Source: Gellertiella hungarica
GTDB lineage: Bacteria; Pseudomonadota; Alphaproteobacteria; Rhizobiales; Rhizobiaceae
Reading direction: 5' to 3'
DNA: 64,000 nucleotides
NCBI RefSeq assembly: GCF_014197145.1
Contig: NZ_JACIEZ010000003.1
Coordinates: 310,001 to 374,000 of the forward strand
Both the position numbers and the translations under genes were made by a program. The notes below the pieces were generated by a model that was not told the origin of the DNA, searched no databases, and saw only the letters and a program-made list of their open reading frames with translations. This document shows, piece after piece, positions 1 through 9,476 of this stretch. Position 1 is the first letter of the stretch. The number at the start of each line of letters is the position of its first letter.

Positions 1-1
1 C

Positions 2-640
2 ATTCTGAACGGCGAAGGCCTGATCGAACCGGACAGCAGCATGGAAGACGAACACGAGCCGGGCGACATCACCCGCACGCCGCTCGATTTCCCCATGACC
101 CGCGACACCCGCCTTCAGGCGCTCGCCCGCGGCGACGAAGGCTTCCTGCTGGCGCTCGCCTATTCCACCCAGCGCGGCTATGCCCGCACCCATCCCTTTG
201 CCGGGGAAATTCGGATCGGCATGGTGGAGGTGGAAATGGACCTGCCGGAACTGGGCTTCAGCGTGCCGCTCGGCGAGGTTCGTCTCACCGAATGCCAGAG
301 CGTCAACCAGTTCAAGGGCTCGGCCACCCAGCCGCCGCAGTTTACCCGCGGCTATGGACTGGTCTTCGGCCAAAGCGAGCGAAAGGCCATGGCCATGTCG
401 CTGGTCGACCGGGCGCTTCGGGCGGAAGAATTCGGCGAGGATATCGTTGCCCCCGCGCAGGACGAGGAATTCGTCATCGCCCATTCCGACAATGTGCAGG
501 CGACCGGCTTCGTCGAGCACCTGAAGCTTCCCCACTATGTGGACTTCCAGGCCGAGCTCGACCTCGTCCGGCGCATGCGCGCCGAGCAGGGCTTGGCACC
601 CGCAAACACCCAAAGCGAACAGAAGGAGGCAGCCGAATGA
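2..640 (+). CDS. phnI: PhnI, carbon-phosphorus lyase core subunit (C-terminal part)
   Basis: The gene is cut by the left edge; the frame is open from base 2 and ends in TGA at 638-640. About 212 C-terminal residues remain of a family that is usually about 360 aa. PhnI is part of the PhnGHIJ core complex and, in the E. coli system, attaches the phosphonate to ATP with loss of adenine. Recognisable features are the conserved stretch with LAYSTQRGY near the middle, followed by HPF and a CQSVNQF segment, all typical of PhnI. Its stop overlaps the start of phnJ (ATGA), so the two are translationally coupled. Confidence 0.95.
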   Translation: MLNGEGLIEPDSSMEDEHEPGDITRTPLDFPMTRDTRLQALARGDEGFLLALAYSTQRGYARTHPFAGEIRIGMVEVEMDLPELGFSVPLGEVRLTECQSVNQFKGSATQPPQFTRGYGLVFGQSERKAMAMSLVDRALRAEEFGEDIVAPAQDEEFVIAHSDNVQATGFVEHLKLPHYVDFQAELDLVRRMRAEQGLAPANTQSEQKEAAE

Positions 641-1518
641 GCGGCCTTGCGACCTATAACTTCGCCTATCTGGATGAGCAGACCAAGCGGATGATCCGCC
701 GCGCCATCCTGAAGGCAATTGCCATTCCCGGCTATCAGGTGCCCTTCGCCTCCCGCGAGATGCCCATGCCCTATGGCTGGGGAACCGGCGGCGTGCAGGT
801 GACGGCGGCGATCCTCGGACCCTCCGACGTGCTGAAGGTCATAGACCAGGGGGCCGACGACACGACGAATGCCGTCTCCATCCGCGCCTTCTTCCAGAAG
901 GTCGCCAATGTGGAGGTTACCACACGGACGAAGGAGGCGACGATCATCCAGACCCGCCACCGCATTCCCGAGGAGAAGCTGACCGAGGGACAGGTGCTCG
1001 TCTACCAGGTGCCGATCCCGGAACCCCTGCGCTTCCTCGAGCCGCGCGAGACCGAGACCCGCAAGATGCACGCGCTCTCAGAATATGGCCTCATGCATGT
1101 GAAGCTCTATGAGGACATCGCCCGCAACGGCCATATCGCCACCACCTATGCCTATCCGGTCAAGGTGGAGGGCCGCTACGTGATGGATCCCTCGCCCACG
1201 CCGAAATTCGACAATCCGAAGATGCACATGTCGGAGGCGCTCCAGCTTTTCGGCGCGGGCCGCGAGAAGCGCATTTATGCGCTGCCGCCCTTCACCGATG
1301 TGGTGAGCCTCGATTTCGACGATCACCCCTTCACCGTCCAGAGCTTCGAGAAGCCCTGCGCGCTTTGCGGCGCGGAAGGCGTCTATCTGGACGAAGTGGT
1401 GCTCGATGACCGGGGCGGACGCATGTTCGTCTGCTCCGATACGGATTATTGCGAGGACCGCCGTGCGCAAGGCTTCCTCGGCGATCAGGGCGTGCCCCTG
1501 AAGGAGGCTGCGGAATGA
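637..1518 (+). CDS. phnJ: PhnJ, radical-SAM carbon-phosphorus lyase
   Basis: 293 aa, starting at an ATG that overlaps the phnI stop. PhnJ cleaves the C-P bond of the ribosylated phosphonate using S-adenosylmethionine and an iron-sulfur cluster. The four C-terminal cysteines fall at residues 241, 244, 266 and 272 (CALC, then VCSDTDYC), the same positions reported for the E. coli protein. The downstream phnK start also overlaps by ATGA. An upstream extension of the frame into phnI has no merit because it lies inside the coding sequence of phnI. Confidence 0.97.
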   Translation: MSGLATYNFAYLDEQTKRMIRRAILKAIAIPGYQVPFASREMPMPYGWGTGGVQVTAAILGPSDVLKVIDQGADDTTNAVSIRAFFQKVANVEVTTRTKEATIIQTRHRIPEEKLTEGQVLVYQVPIPEPLRFLEPRETETRKMHALSEYGLMHVKLYEDIARNGHIATTYAYPVKVEGRYVMDPSPTPKFDNPKMHMSEALQLFGAGREKRIYALPPFTDVVSLDFDDHPFTVQSFEKPCALCGAEGVYLDEVVLDDRGGRMFVCSDTDYCEDRRAQGFLGDQGVPLKEAAE

Positions 1519-2291
1519 GCGTCGAACCGCTTCTGAAAGTGAACGGCCTGACGAAGATGTATGGCGCGCGCATCGGCTGCGCGGATGTCAGCTTCGATCT
1601 CTGGCCAGGTGAAGTGCTTGCCATCGTCGGGGAGTCCGGCTCCGGCAAGACGACGCTGCTCTCCTGCCTTTCCACCCGGCTAGAAGCCACCTCCGGTTCC
1701 GTCGAATACCATATGCGCGACGGCGCCTATCGCGAGCTTTCGCGCCTCACCGAGGCCGAGCGGCGCTTCCTGATGCGCACCGACTGGGGCTTCGTCCACC
1801 AGAACCCGGCGGACGGGCTGCGGATGACGGTTTCCGCCGGCGCCAATGTGGGCGAGCGGCTGATGGCCATCGGGCACCGGCGTTACGGCGAGATCCGCGA
1901 GGCTGCTTCCGACTGGCTGTCGCGGGTAGAGATTTCGCCGACCCGCATCGACGACCAGCCGCGCGCCTTTTCCGGCGGCATGCGCCAGCGCCTGCAGATT
2001 GCCCGCAACCTCATCACCGGCCCCCGGCTCGTCTTCATGGACGAACCGACCGGCGGCCTCGATGTGTCCGTGCAGGCGCGCCTCCTCGATCTCGTCAGAG
2101 GCCTCGTGCACGATCTCGGCCTGTCGGCCATCGTCGTCACCCATGACCTCGCCGTCGCCCGGCTGCTCTCGCACCGGATGATGGTGATGAAGGACGGCCA
2201 TGTCATCGAGCAGGGCCTGACGGACCGCGTGCTCGACGATCCGCGCGAGCCCTACACCCAGCTTCTCGTCTCCTCCATCCTGCAGGTCTGA
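1515..2291 (+). CDS. phnK: PhnK, ABC-type ATPase of the C-P lyase complex
   Basis: 258 aa cytoplasmic ABC ATPase without membrane segments. Walker A is GESGSGKTT (near residue 37), the signature is FSGGMRQRLQ, and Walker B is VFMDEPTGGLD, followed by the switch histidine in VVTHDLA. PhnK docks on the PhnGHIJ core; it is not a transporter subunit in the known systems. The ATG overlaps the phnJ stop, which supports this start over an in-frame upstream GTG or ATG. Confidence 0.95.
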   Translation: MSVEPLLKVNGLTKMYGARIGCADVSFDLWPGEVLAIVGESGSGKTTLLSCLSTRLEATSGSVEYHMRDGAYRELSRLTEAERRFLMRTDWGFVHQNPADGLRMTVSAGANVGERLMAIGHRRYGEIREAASDWLSRVEISPTRIDDQPRAFSGGMRQRLQIARNLITGPRLVFMDEPTGGLDVSVQARLLDLVRGLVHDLGLSAIVVTHDLAVARLLSHRMMVMKDGHVIEQGLTDRVLDDPREPYTQLLVSSILQV

Positions 2292-2295
2292 TGCC

Positions 2296-3003
2296 ATGCC
2301 CCACCCCCTCGAAGTTTCCCGCGTGGCGAAAAGCTTCACCATGCATCTGCGCGACGGCATCCGGCTGGATGTCGTCCGCAACGTATCCTTCTCGGTCCCG
2401 GCCGGGAAATGCGTCGTGCTCGGCGGCCCCTCCGGCGTCGGCAAGAGCTCCATTCTCAAGATGCTCTATGGCAATTACGGCGTGGACAGCGGCGAAATCC
2501 GCATTCTCCACTGCGGCGCGCCGGTCGATCTCGCGACGGCCGATCCTCGCACCGTACTTGAAGTTCGTCGTGAAACCCTCGGATATGTCAGCCAATTCCT
2601 TCGCGTCGTTCCTCGCGTCAGCGCGCTGGATGTGGTCGCCGAGCCGCTGGTGGCCCGCGGCGCTGCCACCGATCAGGCACGAGACAGGGCGGCGACGCTG
2701 CTCGCTCGCCTCAACCTGCCGGAAACGCTCTGGGCACTTCCGCCCGCCACCTTCTCGGGTGGCGAACAGCAGCGCGTCAACATCGCCCGCGGCTTCATCA
2801 CCGATCACACCGTGCTGCTTCTCGACGAGCCCACGGCATCGCTCGACGCCCGCAACCGGCAGGTCGTGGTGGAGATGATCCGCGAGAAGAAGAATGCAGG
2901 AACCGCTCTTCTCGGCATCTTCCACGACGAGGAAGTCCGCGATGCCGTGGCGGACGAGATCCTGGATGTATCTGCCTTTTCCGCAAGGGAGATGGCCGCA
3001 TGA
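2296..3003 (+). CDS. phnL: PhnL, ABC-type ATPase of the C-P lyase system
   Basis: 235 aa. Walker [11 protein letters not shown], signature [10 protein letters not shown] and Walker [12 protein letters not shown] are intact. It begins four bases after the phnK stop and its own stop overlaps the next gene. PhnL is the second ATPase of the C-P lyase machinery; its ring-like assembly with PhnK on the core complex is known from E. coli. The characteristic glycine-tyrosine-serine-glutamine stretch ([12 protein letters not shown]) after Walker A is typical for PhnL rather than PhnK. Confidence 0.95.
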   Translation: MPHPLEVSRVAKSFTMHLRDGIRLDVVRNVSFSVPAGKCVVLGGPSGVGKSSILKMLYGNYGVDSGEIRILHCGAPVDLATADPRTVLEVRRETLGYVSQFLRVVPRVSALDVVAEPLVARGAATDQARDRAATLLARLNLPETLWALPPATFSGGEQQRVNIARGFITDHTVLLLDEPTASLDARNRQVVVEMIREKKNAGTALLGIFHDEEVRDAVADEILDVSAFSAREMAA

Positions 3004-3614
3004 CCAAGCTGTCCGAAAAGCCGCTTATTCATCCCACTGCCGAACTCCATGACGTGCGCCTCGGCCGCTACACGGAAGTGGCAGAGCGCTGCCGCATCAG
3101 CGAAGCGGAGATCGGGGATTACTCCTACATCATGCAGGATGGTTCGGTCTGGTGCTCCACCATCGGCAAGTTCGCCAACATCGCCTCTTCGGTACGCCTC
3201 AACGCCACCAATCACCCGACCTGGCGCCCAACGTTGCACCACTTCACCTACCGCGCCGGTGACTACTGGGCGGAGGAAGAGAACGAGACGGACTTCTTCG
3301 CCTGGCGGCGGGAGAGCCGCGTGATCATCGGCCATGACGTCTGGATCGGCCATGGCGTGACGGTCCTCCCCGGCGTCACGGTCGGTGACGGCGCGGTGAT
3401 CGGCGCTGGCGCCGTCGTGTCGCGCGATGTCGCGCCTTACACCATCGTCGGCGGCGTGCCGGCAAAGCCTATCCGCGAGCGTTTCGACCGGAAGACGGCG
3501 GATGCTTTCCAGGCACTCGCCTGGTGGGATTGGGATCATGACAGGTTGCGCGCAGCGCTGCCCGATTTTCGGGACATGTCCGCCGAGGCATTCCTGAATA
3601 AATACAGTGAATAA
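3000..3614 (+). CDS. Hexapeptide-repeat acetyltransferase of phosphonate operons
   Basis: 204 aa left-handed beta-helix protein with isoleucine/valine-spaced hexapeptide repeats, including a long [14 protein letters not shown] segment and [17 protein letters not shown] near residues 120-150. It resembles the Vat/Cat-type xenobiotic acetyltransferases, but a distinct subgroup is found in phn operons, and here it overlaps phnL by ATGA. A role in acetylating aminoalkylphosphonates (a functional analogue of PhnO) is inferred only from this position. It is the last gene before the 155-base gap that precedes phnC. Confidence 0.85.
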   Translation: MTKLSEKPLIHPTAELHDVRLGRYTEVAERCRISEAEIGDYSYIMQDGSVWCSTIGKFANIASSVRLNATNHPTWRPTLHHFTYRAGDYWAEEENETDFFAWRRESRVIIGHDVWIGHGVTVLPGVTVGDGAVIGAGAVVSRDVAPYTIVGGVPAKPIRERFDRKTADAFQALAWWDWDHDRLRAALPDFRDMSAEAFLNKYSE

Positions 3615-3671
3615 TAGTTATTTTCTAAAGTTAAAGTGAAACGTTCACAATGCAACAAAACCGACTCGAAA

Positions 3672-3689
3672 CTGACATCTGCCCTTCAT
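3672..3689 (+). promoter_or_regulatory. Probable PHO box upstream of phnC
   Basis: Two 7-base half-sites, CTGACAT and CCTTCAT, are separated by four bases, matching the PhoB consensus CTGTCAT-N4-CTGTCAT with one and two mismatches. A weaker third copy (CTGCTTT) follows at the same 11-base spacing. The site lies about 80 bases before phnC, the expected place for PhoB activation under phosphate limitation. Confidence 0.55.
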
Positions 3690-3769
3690 GAACCTGCTTT
3701 AAGTCAATGACCATGCCAATGAACGGTATGCGCTCAGCATCCGGTAGAGCCGCAAAAGGGGGATAACCC

Positions 3770-4615
3770 ATGTTCCAGCTCCGTGACGTCACCTGCCAGT
3801 TCGGCCGCAAGCTCGCGGTCAACAATGTCAGCCTCACCATTCCCGAGGGGCAGATGGTGGGCGTGATCGGCCGCTCCGGCGCCGGCAAGTCCACTCTTCT
3901 GCGCATGCTGAACCGGTTGGCGAAGTCCACTTCTGGCTCCATCCGCTACGGCGACATCGACGTCACCGCGCTGCGTGGCGCCGGTCTGCGGGCATGGCAG
4001 CGGGACTGCGCCATGATCTTTCAGCAGTTCAACCTCGTGCCGCGCCTGGACGTGCTGACCAACGTTCTGCTCGGTCGCCTCAACGAACGCTCCACCGTGA
4101 TGAATGTACTCGGCCTTTTCAGCCGCGAGGAGCGGATCGAAGCCATTGCCGCCCTGGAGCGCCTCGGCATCGAGCAGGTGGCGCTGCAGCCTGCCGGCAC
4201 CCTGTCCGGCGGCCAGCAGCAGCGCGTGGCGATTGCCCGCGCCCTGATGCAGCGCCCGAAGGTTCTTCTTGCGGACGAGCCGATCGCCTCGCTTGATCCG
4301 CTGAATGCGAAGATCGTCATGGATGCGCTGCGCGACATCAATGAACGGGAGGGCATCACGGTGATTGTCAACCTGCACACGCTCGATACCGCGCGCACCT
4401 ATTGCCAGCGCATCGTGGGCATGGCTGAAGGCAGGGTCGTGTTCGATGGCGCCGCTGAACATCTCGACGGCCAGGCCGTCGCCACGATCTACGGAACGGA
4501 GCAGGCAATCGACGAGACGATGACCTCCACCGCCCTTCCCGAAAGACAGGCCGCCCTCGCGCGCCCTGCCACCCCATCCGCCAGCCTCCAACCGCTGGTA
4601 CTCGCGGGCCTCTGA
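3770..4615 (+). CDS. phnC: PhnC, phosphonate ABC transporter ATP-binding protein
   Basis: 281 aa. Walker [11 protein letters not shown]-loop FQQFNLVPR, signature [10 protein letters not shown] and Walker [12 protein letters not shown] are all present. It energises uptake of phosphonates by the PhnCDE importer at the inner membrane. A good Shine-Dalgarno (AAAAGGGGG-type, about 8 bases upstream) supports the start. The last 35 residues are a proline/alanine-rich tail beyond the usual ATPase fold. It is the first gene behind the probable PHO box. Confidence 0.96.
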   Translation: MFQLRDVTCQFGRKLAVNNVSLTIPEGQMVGVIGRSGAGKSTLLRMLNRLAKSTSGSIRYGDIDVTALRGAGLRAWQRDCAMIFQQFNLVPRLDVLTNVLLGRLNERSTVMNVLGLFSREERIEAIAALERLGIEQVALQPAGTLSGGQQQRVAIARALMQRPKVLLADEPIASLDPLNAKIVMDALRDINEREGITVIVNLHTLDTARTYCQRIVGMAEGRVVFDGAAEHLDGQAVATIYGTEQAIDETMTSTALPERQAALARPATPSASLQPLVLAGL

Positions 4616-4703
4616 CGGCCCGGATCGTCAGCCCGCGTCAAGGGCACCCGCTTCATCTGCCACGCAATGATCCGGCAAGGACCGGACGAGGGAGACTATT
4701 GTC

Positions 4704-5606
4704 ATGAAGAAGATCCTGTTCAGCACCGTCGCGCTGCTGTCGCTCATGGGCGCAGCCCATGCGGAAGACCTGAAGGAGTTCCGCATCGGCCTGATCGGCG
4801 GCGAGAACGAAGCCGACCGCCTGCGCAACCACCAGTGCCTGGTCGAGAAGCTCCCGGCCGTTCTGGGCGTCGAAAAGGTCTCGCTGTTTCCGGCAGCCGA
4901 TTATGACGGCGTGATCCAGGGCCTGCTCGGCGGCACGCTCGACTTCGCCGAACTCGGTGCGTCCGGTTTTGCCAAGATCTACCTCGCCAAGCAGGACGCC
5001 GTTCAGCCGATCCTGACCACCGTGCAGACCGACGGCTCCAAGGGCTACTACTCGATCATGGTCGCCCGCAAGGATAGCGGCATCACCAAGCTCGAGGACC
5101 TGAAGGGCAAGAAGCTTGGCTTCGCCGATCCGGACAGCACCTCCGGCTATCTCGTGCCCCTCGTCTCGCTGCCGAAGGACATCGGCATGCCGGTGAAGGA
5201 ATTCTTCGCCGAAACCGGTTTCGGCGGCGGCCATGAAAACCTCGTTCTCGAAGTGCTGAAGGGCACCTTCGACGCGGGCACCACCTTCGGTTCGGGCGTC
5301 GGCGAGTTCAAGACCGGCTACACCTCGGGCAACCTGAAGAAGATGGTCGACAAGGGCATCCTGAACATGGACGACCTGGTCGAGCTGTGGCGCTCGCCGA
5401 TGATCCCGAACGGCCCGCTCGTGGTGCGCACCTCGCTGAACGACGAGATGAAGGCCAAGTTCAAGCAGTTCATGATGGATCTGCCGAAGTCCGATCCGTC
5501 CTGCTTCGCAGCCATCGAGGGCGGCGACTTCCAGTCCTTTACCGAAGTCAACACCGACTTCTACGCCCCGATCATCGAGGCCCGCAAGGCAACCGTTGGC
5601 GGCTGA
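4704..5606 (+). CDS. phnD: PhnD, periplasmic phosphonate-binding protein
   Basis: 300 aa with an obvious Sec signal peptide (MKK, a hydrophobic stretch, then cleavage after AHA near residue 20). The mature part is the phosphate/phosphite/phosphonate solute-binding fold with the conserved LGGTLDFAELG segment and the DPDSTSGY motif that binds the phosphonate group. It delivers ligand to PhnE/PhnE2. A purine-rich GAGGGA lies upstream of the ATG. Confidence 0.96.
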   Translation: MKKILFSTVALLSLMGAAHAEDLKEFRIGLIGGENEADRLRNHQCLVEKLPAVLGVEKVSLFPAADYDGVIQGLLGGTLDFAELGASGFAKIYLAKQDAVQPILTTVQTDGSKGYYSIMVARKDSGITKLEDLKGKKLGFADPDSTSGYLVPLVSLPKDIGMPVKEFFAETGFGGGHENLVLEVLKGTFDAGTTFGSGVGEFKTGYTSGNLKKMVDKGILNMDDLVELWRSPMIPNGPLVVRTSLNDEMKAKFKQFMMDLPKSDPSCFAAIEGGDFQSFTEVNTDFYAPIIEARKATVGG

Positions 5607-5681
5607 TCCCCTTCCGCCATCTCGCCGGCGATGCGGTCATTCGCGTCGCCGGCCTTTTCCCTCTCCTGACATGATGCAGCA

Positions 5682-6644
5682 ATGACCCGTGAACGGCCCA
5701 CTCCTCCCGTCCTGACAGACAGCGGTGCCCATGTAGAGCGCCACTGGAACGCCCTTGCTGCGCGCCGGCGGGCCTACAGCCTGCTTGGCCTGGCGCTGCT
5801 CCTGGCTGCGACGGTTGGCTCGCTGTGGTTTGCCAACGAGACCAATGCCGGCAAATTCTTCGACCGGCTGCCCTATTTCTTCGATTTCTTCCGCGATTTC
5901 GTGCCGCGCGATGGCCTGGAGATCTTCCGGGCGCTGTTCGACCTGCCCTCGCCTTATGACAACGGCAGCTTCGAGTACAACTACCCGGAAGGCCGGCATT
6001 ACCTCGCGGGTGGCATCTACCTGCCGGAATATGTCTTCAAGATGATCGAGACGCTGAACATCGCCCTGTTTTCGACAGTGGTTTCAGCGGTCATCGCCTT
6101 CTTCCTGGCCTTCGTGGCTGCCCGCAACATGATGCCCAACCCCTGGCTGAGGAATCTGGTTCGCCGCGTGCTCGAAGTGTTGCGCGCCTTTCCCGAAGTG
6201 GTGGTCGCAGGCTTCTTTCTCGCCATCCTCTCCCTCGGCCCGCTACCGGCCATCGCCGCCGTCACGCTTCACACCGTCGGCGCGCTCGGCAAGCTCTTCT
6301 ACGAGGTGATAGAGAATGCCGACATGAAGGCAGAGGAAGGCCTGCGCGCCGCTGGAGCCAACTGGATCGAGCGGGTGTGGTTCGGTATCGTGCCCCAGGT
6401 GCTGCCGAACCTCGCGAGCTATACGTTGCTTCGCCTCGAGATCAACGTTCGCGCCTCCACCATCATCGGTGCGGTCGGCGGGGGCGGTATCGGCGAGTTG
6501 CTCCGCCTTTCCATCAGCCAGAACCACGAGGCGAAGACCCTCGCCATCGTGCTTCTGCTTCTTCTCACCATCATCGCCGTCGATCACCTGTCTGCCTGGC
6601 TCCGCGAGCGGCTGGTTGGCGGGCAGGCTTTCCGCGCCGCCTGA
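5682..6644 (+). CDS. phnE: PhnE, phosphonate ABC transporter permease
   Basis: 320 aa inner-membrane permease. One N-terminal membrane segment (about residues 28-48) is followed by a periplasmic stretch and the binding-protein-dependent transport domain; the EAA loop is recognisable as GLRAAGANWIERVWFG. It is followed after 14 bases by a second permease gene, as is usual in rhizobia, where PhnE and PhnE2 probably form a heterodimer in the PhnCDE importer. Confidence 0.94.
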   Translation: MTRERPTPPVLTDSGAHVERHWNALAARRRAYSLLGLALLLAATVGSLWFANETNAGKFFDRLPYFFDFFRDFVPRDGLEIFRALFDLPSPYDNGSFEYNYPEGRHYLAGGIYLPEYVFKMIETLNIALFSTVVSAVIAFFLAFVAARNMMPNPWLRNLVRRVLEVLRAFPEVVVAGFFLAILSLGPLPAIAAVTLHTVGALGKLFYEVIENADMKAEEGLRAAGANWIERVWFGIVPQVLPNLASYTLLRLEINVRASTIIGAVGGGGIGELLRLSISQNHEAKTLAIVLLLLLTIIAVDHLSAWLRERLVGGQAFRAA

Positions 6645-6658
6645 AGGGGCAACAAGAG

Positions 6659-8158
6659 ATGCAACAGGTCATGGACCGCTCATTCCTCGAGGGCATTGCC
6701 CTCCGCCACGGCGATATCCTGAAGGTCAGCGACCGGCGAAAGTACCGCATGCCGCTGATGCTTCTCGCCCTCGCGATCTATCTCGCGGCAAGCTGGTGGT
6801 TCTTCTCGATCGGCGCGGTTCTGTCCCGCGCCAACTGGACGATCGCGGGCTCCTATCTCGCCCAGTGGGTGAGCTACGAGGTGCGGCCCGAATTCCGCAT
6901 CGCCGATGACGGCACCATGTCGCTCAGCTACGGAAGGCACTCGCCGCTGGGCGAAAACCCCGAGCCGGAGTGGGTGTCGCTCCAGTCGGAAGAGCGGCTC
7001 GTAGAGGCAGCAAAGCCAGCCGCTCCGTCTGCGGCGGCGAAGCCTGCTGCCGATACGGGCTTCATGATCCCGGCATCCCCGACAAAGCCGGATGGCGCTG
7101 CAATGCCGGCCACCGCCGAGCCGGTCCGAAAAAACGTGATCCTCGCTGCCGATGTGCGGTTCGACCGGTCCACGGACATGAACATAACGCCCGGCCTCGT
7201 CACCATCGACCATGGCGGCGAAACGCTCTCCATCGCCATCCGCGGCGGCAGGGCAGATCCGGAAGGTCCGTTGCCGGCATGGGCCGAGCAGAAACGCCCG
7301 GGCGAAAAGATCGTGCTCTCGTTCGGCCTGACCGGCTGGGCTGAAGTTTCCGCGGACCGCGTCGTTGCGCGCAACCGCTTCTTCGGCTGGGCAAACTTCT
7401 TCTTCGACACGAGCTCACCCTTCTTCGGGAAGTCCTATGCGGAGGTGCTGCAGCTGATCCTTTCCGGCGAGCGGCTCGATCCGAAACAGTCCAATCTGTC
7501 GCTTGCCTGGAACAACATCTGCTACAATGCCGAATGGCAGCATCTGGATGTCTGGACAAAGCTGCTGCAGACCATCGTGATGGCTTTTGCGGGCACGCTC
7601 TTTGCCTGCCTGGTGGCTTTCCCGCTGGCTTTCGTTGCCGCCCGCAACATCACCGGCAGCCGCCTTCTGAACCAGATCACGAAGCGGTTCTTCGACTTCC
7701 TCCGGTCGGTGGACATGCTCATCTGGGCGCTGTTCTTCACCCGCGCCTTCGGGCCGGGACCGCTGGCCGGCATGTCGGCCATCTTCTTCACCGACACGGG
7801 TACGCTCGGCAAGCTCTATTCGGAAGCGCTCGAAAACATCGACGACAGGCAGCGCGAGGGCGTCCGCTCCGTCGGTGCGTCGCCCATGGAGATCCAGCGC
7901 TACGGCGTCCTGCCGCAGGTGATGCCGGTCTTTGCCAGCCAGGCGCTGTATTTCTGGGAATCCAACACCCGCTCTGCGACCGTCATCGGCGCGGTCGGCG
8001 CGGGCGGCATCGGCCTCAAGCTTTGGGAAGCGATCCGCACCAACTCCAACTGGCACAACGTTGCCTACATGGTGATCCTGCTGCTCGTCGTCGTCTTCAT
8101 CTTCGACACGATATCGAATGCGCTCCGCAGCCGTCTCATCAACCGCAATCCGCACTGA
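6659..8158 (+). CDS. phnE2: PhnE2, second phosphonate permease with a large insertion
   Basis: 499 aa, much longer than its partner. The ATG at 6659 sits behind AACAAGAG and 14 bases after phnE, so the longer open frame upstream, which overlaps phnE, is rejected. After one membrane segment (about residues 31-52) there is a stretch of about 250 residues, with an alanine/proline-rich linker near residues 115-150 and predicted beta strands, before the six-segment permease domain with the EAA loop GVRSVGASPMEIQRYG. The insertion should lie in the periplasm. Its role is unknown; it could interact with PhnD. Confidence 0.92.
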   Translation: MQQVMDRSFLEGIALRHGDILKVSDRRKYRMPLMLLALAIYLAASWWFFSIGAVLSRANWTIAGSYLAQWVSYEVRPEFRIADDGTMSLSYGRHSPLGENPEPEWVSLQSEERLVEAAKPAAPSAAAKPAADTGFMIPASPTKPDGAAMPATAEPVRKNVILAADVRFDRSTDMNITPGLVTIDHGGETLSIAIRGGRADPEGPLPAWAEQKRPGEKIVLSFGLTGWAEVSADRVVARNRFFGWANFFFDTSSPFFGKSYAEVLQLILSGERLDPKQSNLSLAWNNICYNAEWQHLDVWTKLLQTIVMAFAGTLFACLVAFPLAFVAARNITGSRLLNQITKRFFDFLRSVDMLIWALFFTRAFGPGPLAGMSAIFFTDTGTLGKLYSEALENIDDRQREGVRSVGASPMEIQRYGVLPQVMPVFASQALYFWESNTRSATVIGAVGAGGIGLKLWEAIRTNSNWHNVAYMVILLLVVVFIFDTISNALRSRLINRNPH

Positions 8159-8185
8159 CATCAAGAGAATAGAAGGCACTCCCCA

Positions 8186-9325
8186 ATGTCCCAGGAATTC
8201 GTCATCCGCAATGCCCGCCTCGTCCTGAGAGACCGGGTCGTCGCTGGCAGCCTGCAGGTCCGCGACGGCAGGATCGCCGATATCGGCGAAGGCCACGGAA
8301 CGGCCGGCGAGGACTGGGAGGGCGATTACCTCATCCCCGGTCTGGTGGAGCTGCACACGGACCATCTGGAAAGCCATTATTCGCCCCGCCCCGGCGTGCG
8401 GTGGGACAAGCTTGCAGCAATACAGGCCCATGACGCGCAGGTCGCCTCGGCGGGCATCACCACGGTCTTCGACTGCCTGCGCATGGGCTCGGACGAAAAG
8501 GGAGGTTTTGCCGCCGGCGAGATGCGCGACATGGCAGATGCACTGGAGCAGGCCGCGGACGAGGGGCGCCTCAGGGCGGAGCACCTTCTGCACCTGCGCT
8601 GCGAAGTCTCCGCCCCGGATGTGCTCGACCACTTCGAACCCTTCCGCGGCGATGCGAATGTCCGCCTGGTCTCGCTGATGGACCATGCCCCGGGCCAGCG
8701 CCAGTTCCAGACGATGGACCAGTACACCCTCTACTACAAGGGCAAGACCGGCATGTCGGACGAGGAGTTCCGCGCCTTCGTCGACCGCCGCCTTGCCAAT
8801 TCCGCTGCGTTTGCCGCGCCACACCGCAAGGCGCTGGCCGATCATTGCCGCCGGAACGGCATCACCGTTGCAAGCCATGACGATGCGACAGCGGAACACG
8901 TGCAGGAATCCATCGATCATGGGGTGCGGCTCGCGGAGTTCCCGACCTCGCTGGAAGCCGCCAGGGCCTCTCATGCGGCGGGCCTGAGCGTGCTGATGGG
9001 CGCACCCAACATCGTGCGCGGCAAGTCCCATTCCGGTAACATCGCGGCGCGGGATCTTGCCGCGGCCGGGGTGCTGGATGTGCTCTCGTCGGATTACGTG
9101 CCTCTCAGCCTGATCCATGCGCCTTTCGTGCTGGCGGACCAGAACGAGGCGATGGACCTTCCGGCAGCCATCGCGCTCGTGACGTCCACGCCCGCACGAA
9201 CCGTCGGTCTTGACGACCGCGGCGAAATCGCGCCCGACAAACGGGCCGACATGGTCCGCATCCGCCGTATTCACGGCGTGCCGGTGGTGAAGAGCGTCTG
9301 GCGCGAGGGAGAGCGGGTGGCCTGA
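8186..9325 (+). CDS. phnM: PhnM, alpha-D-ribose 1-methylphosphonate 5-triphosphate diphosphatase
   Basis: 379 aa amidohydrolase-superfamily protein. It removes pyrophosphate from the ribosylated phosphonate triphosphate before PhnJ acts. The metal-binding HTDHLE motif is near residue 56, followed by further histidines (VASHDDA) and the C-terminal DYVPLSL segment with the metal-binding aspartate. It closes the phnCDEE2M operon; no phnN follows, so ribose 1,5-bisphosphate phosphokinase must be elsewhere or bypassed. Confidence 0.95.
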   Translation: MSQEFVIRNARLVLRDRVVAGSLQVRDGRIADIGEGHGTAGEDWEGDYLIPGLVELHTDHLESHYSPRPGVRWDKLAAIQAHDAQVASAGITTVFDCLRMGSDEKGGFAAGEMRDMADALEQAADEGRLRAEHLLHLRCEVSAPDVLDHFEPFRGDANVRLVSLMDHAPGQRQFQTMDQYTLYYKGKTGMSDEEFRAFVDRRLANSAAFAAPHRKALADHCRRNGITVASHDDATAEHVQESIDHGVRLAEFPTSLEAARASHAAGLSVLMGAPNIVRGKSHSGNIAARDLAAAGVLDVLSSDYVPLSLIHAPFVLADQNEAMDLPAAIALVTSTPARTVGLDDRGEIAPDKRADMVRIRRIHGVPVVKSVWREGERVA

Positions 9326-9476
9326 GCACGTCCACCTCCAAAAAAATGCTCCGCATAGGAGCGGATTATTTCACATTCCCCGCCCCTAGCCCGAAGGACA
9401 GCTTTGCGCTTAGTCTCTGCTCCGACACCATCTTGGGCTCGCCTCCTGCGGCCTTTCGGAATGTGGGATCAGAACC

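Noticed and set aside
292-636. A long open frame overlapping phnI that joins in frame to phnJ
   Set aside because: Its translation is arginine/proline-rich shadow sequence of phnI; the phnJ start at 637 overlaps the phnI stop as usual.
3000-3614. Chloramphenicol or streptogramin resistance gene
   Set aside because: The hexapeptide fold is shared, but the tight coupling to phnL and the known phn-operon subgroup make a resistance role unlikely.
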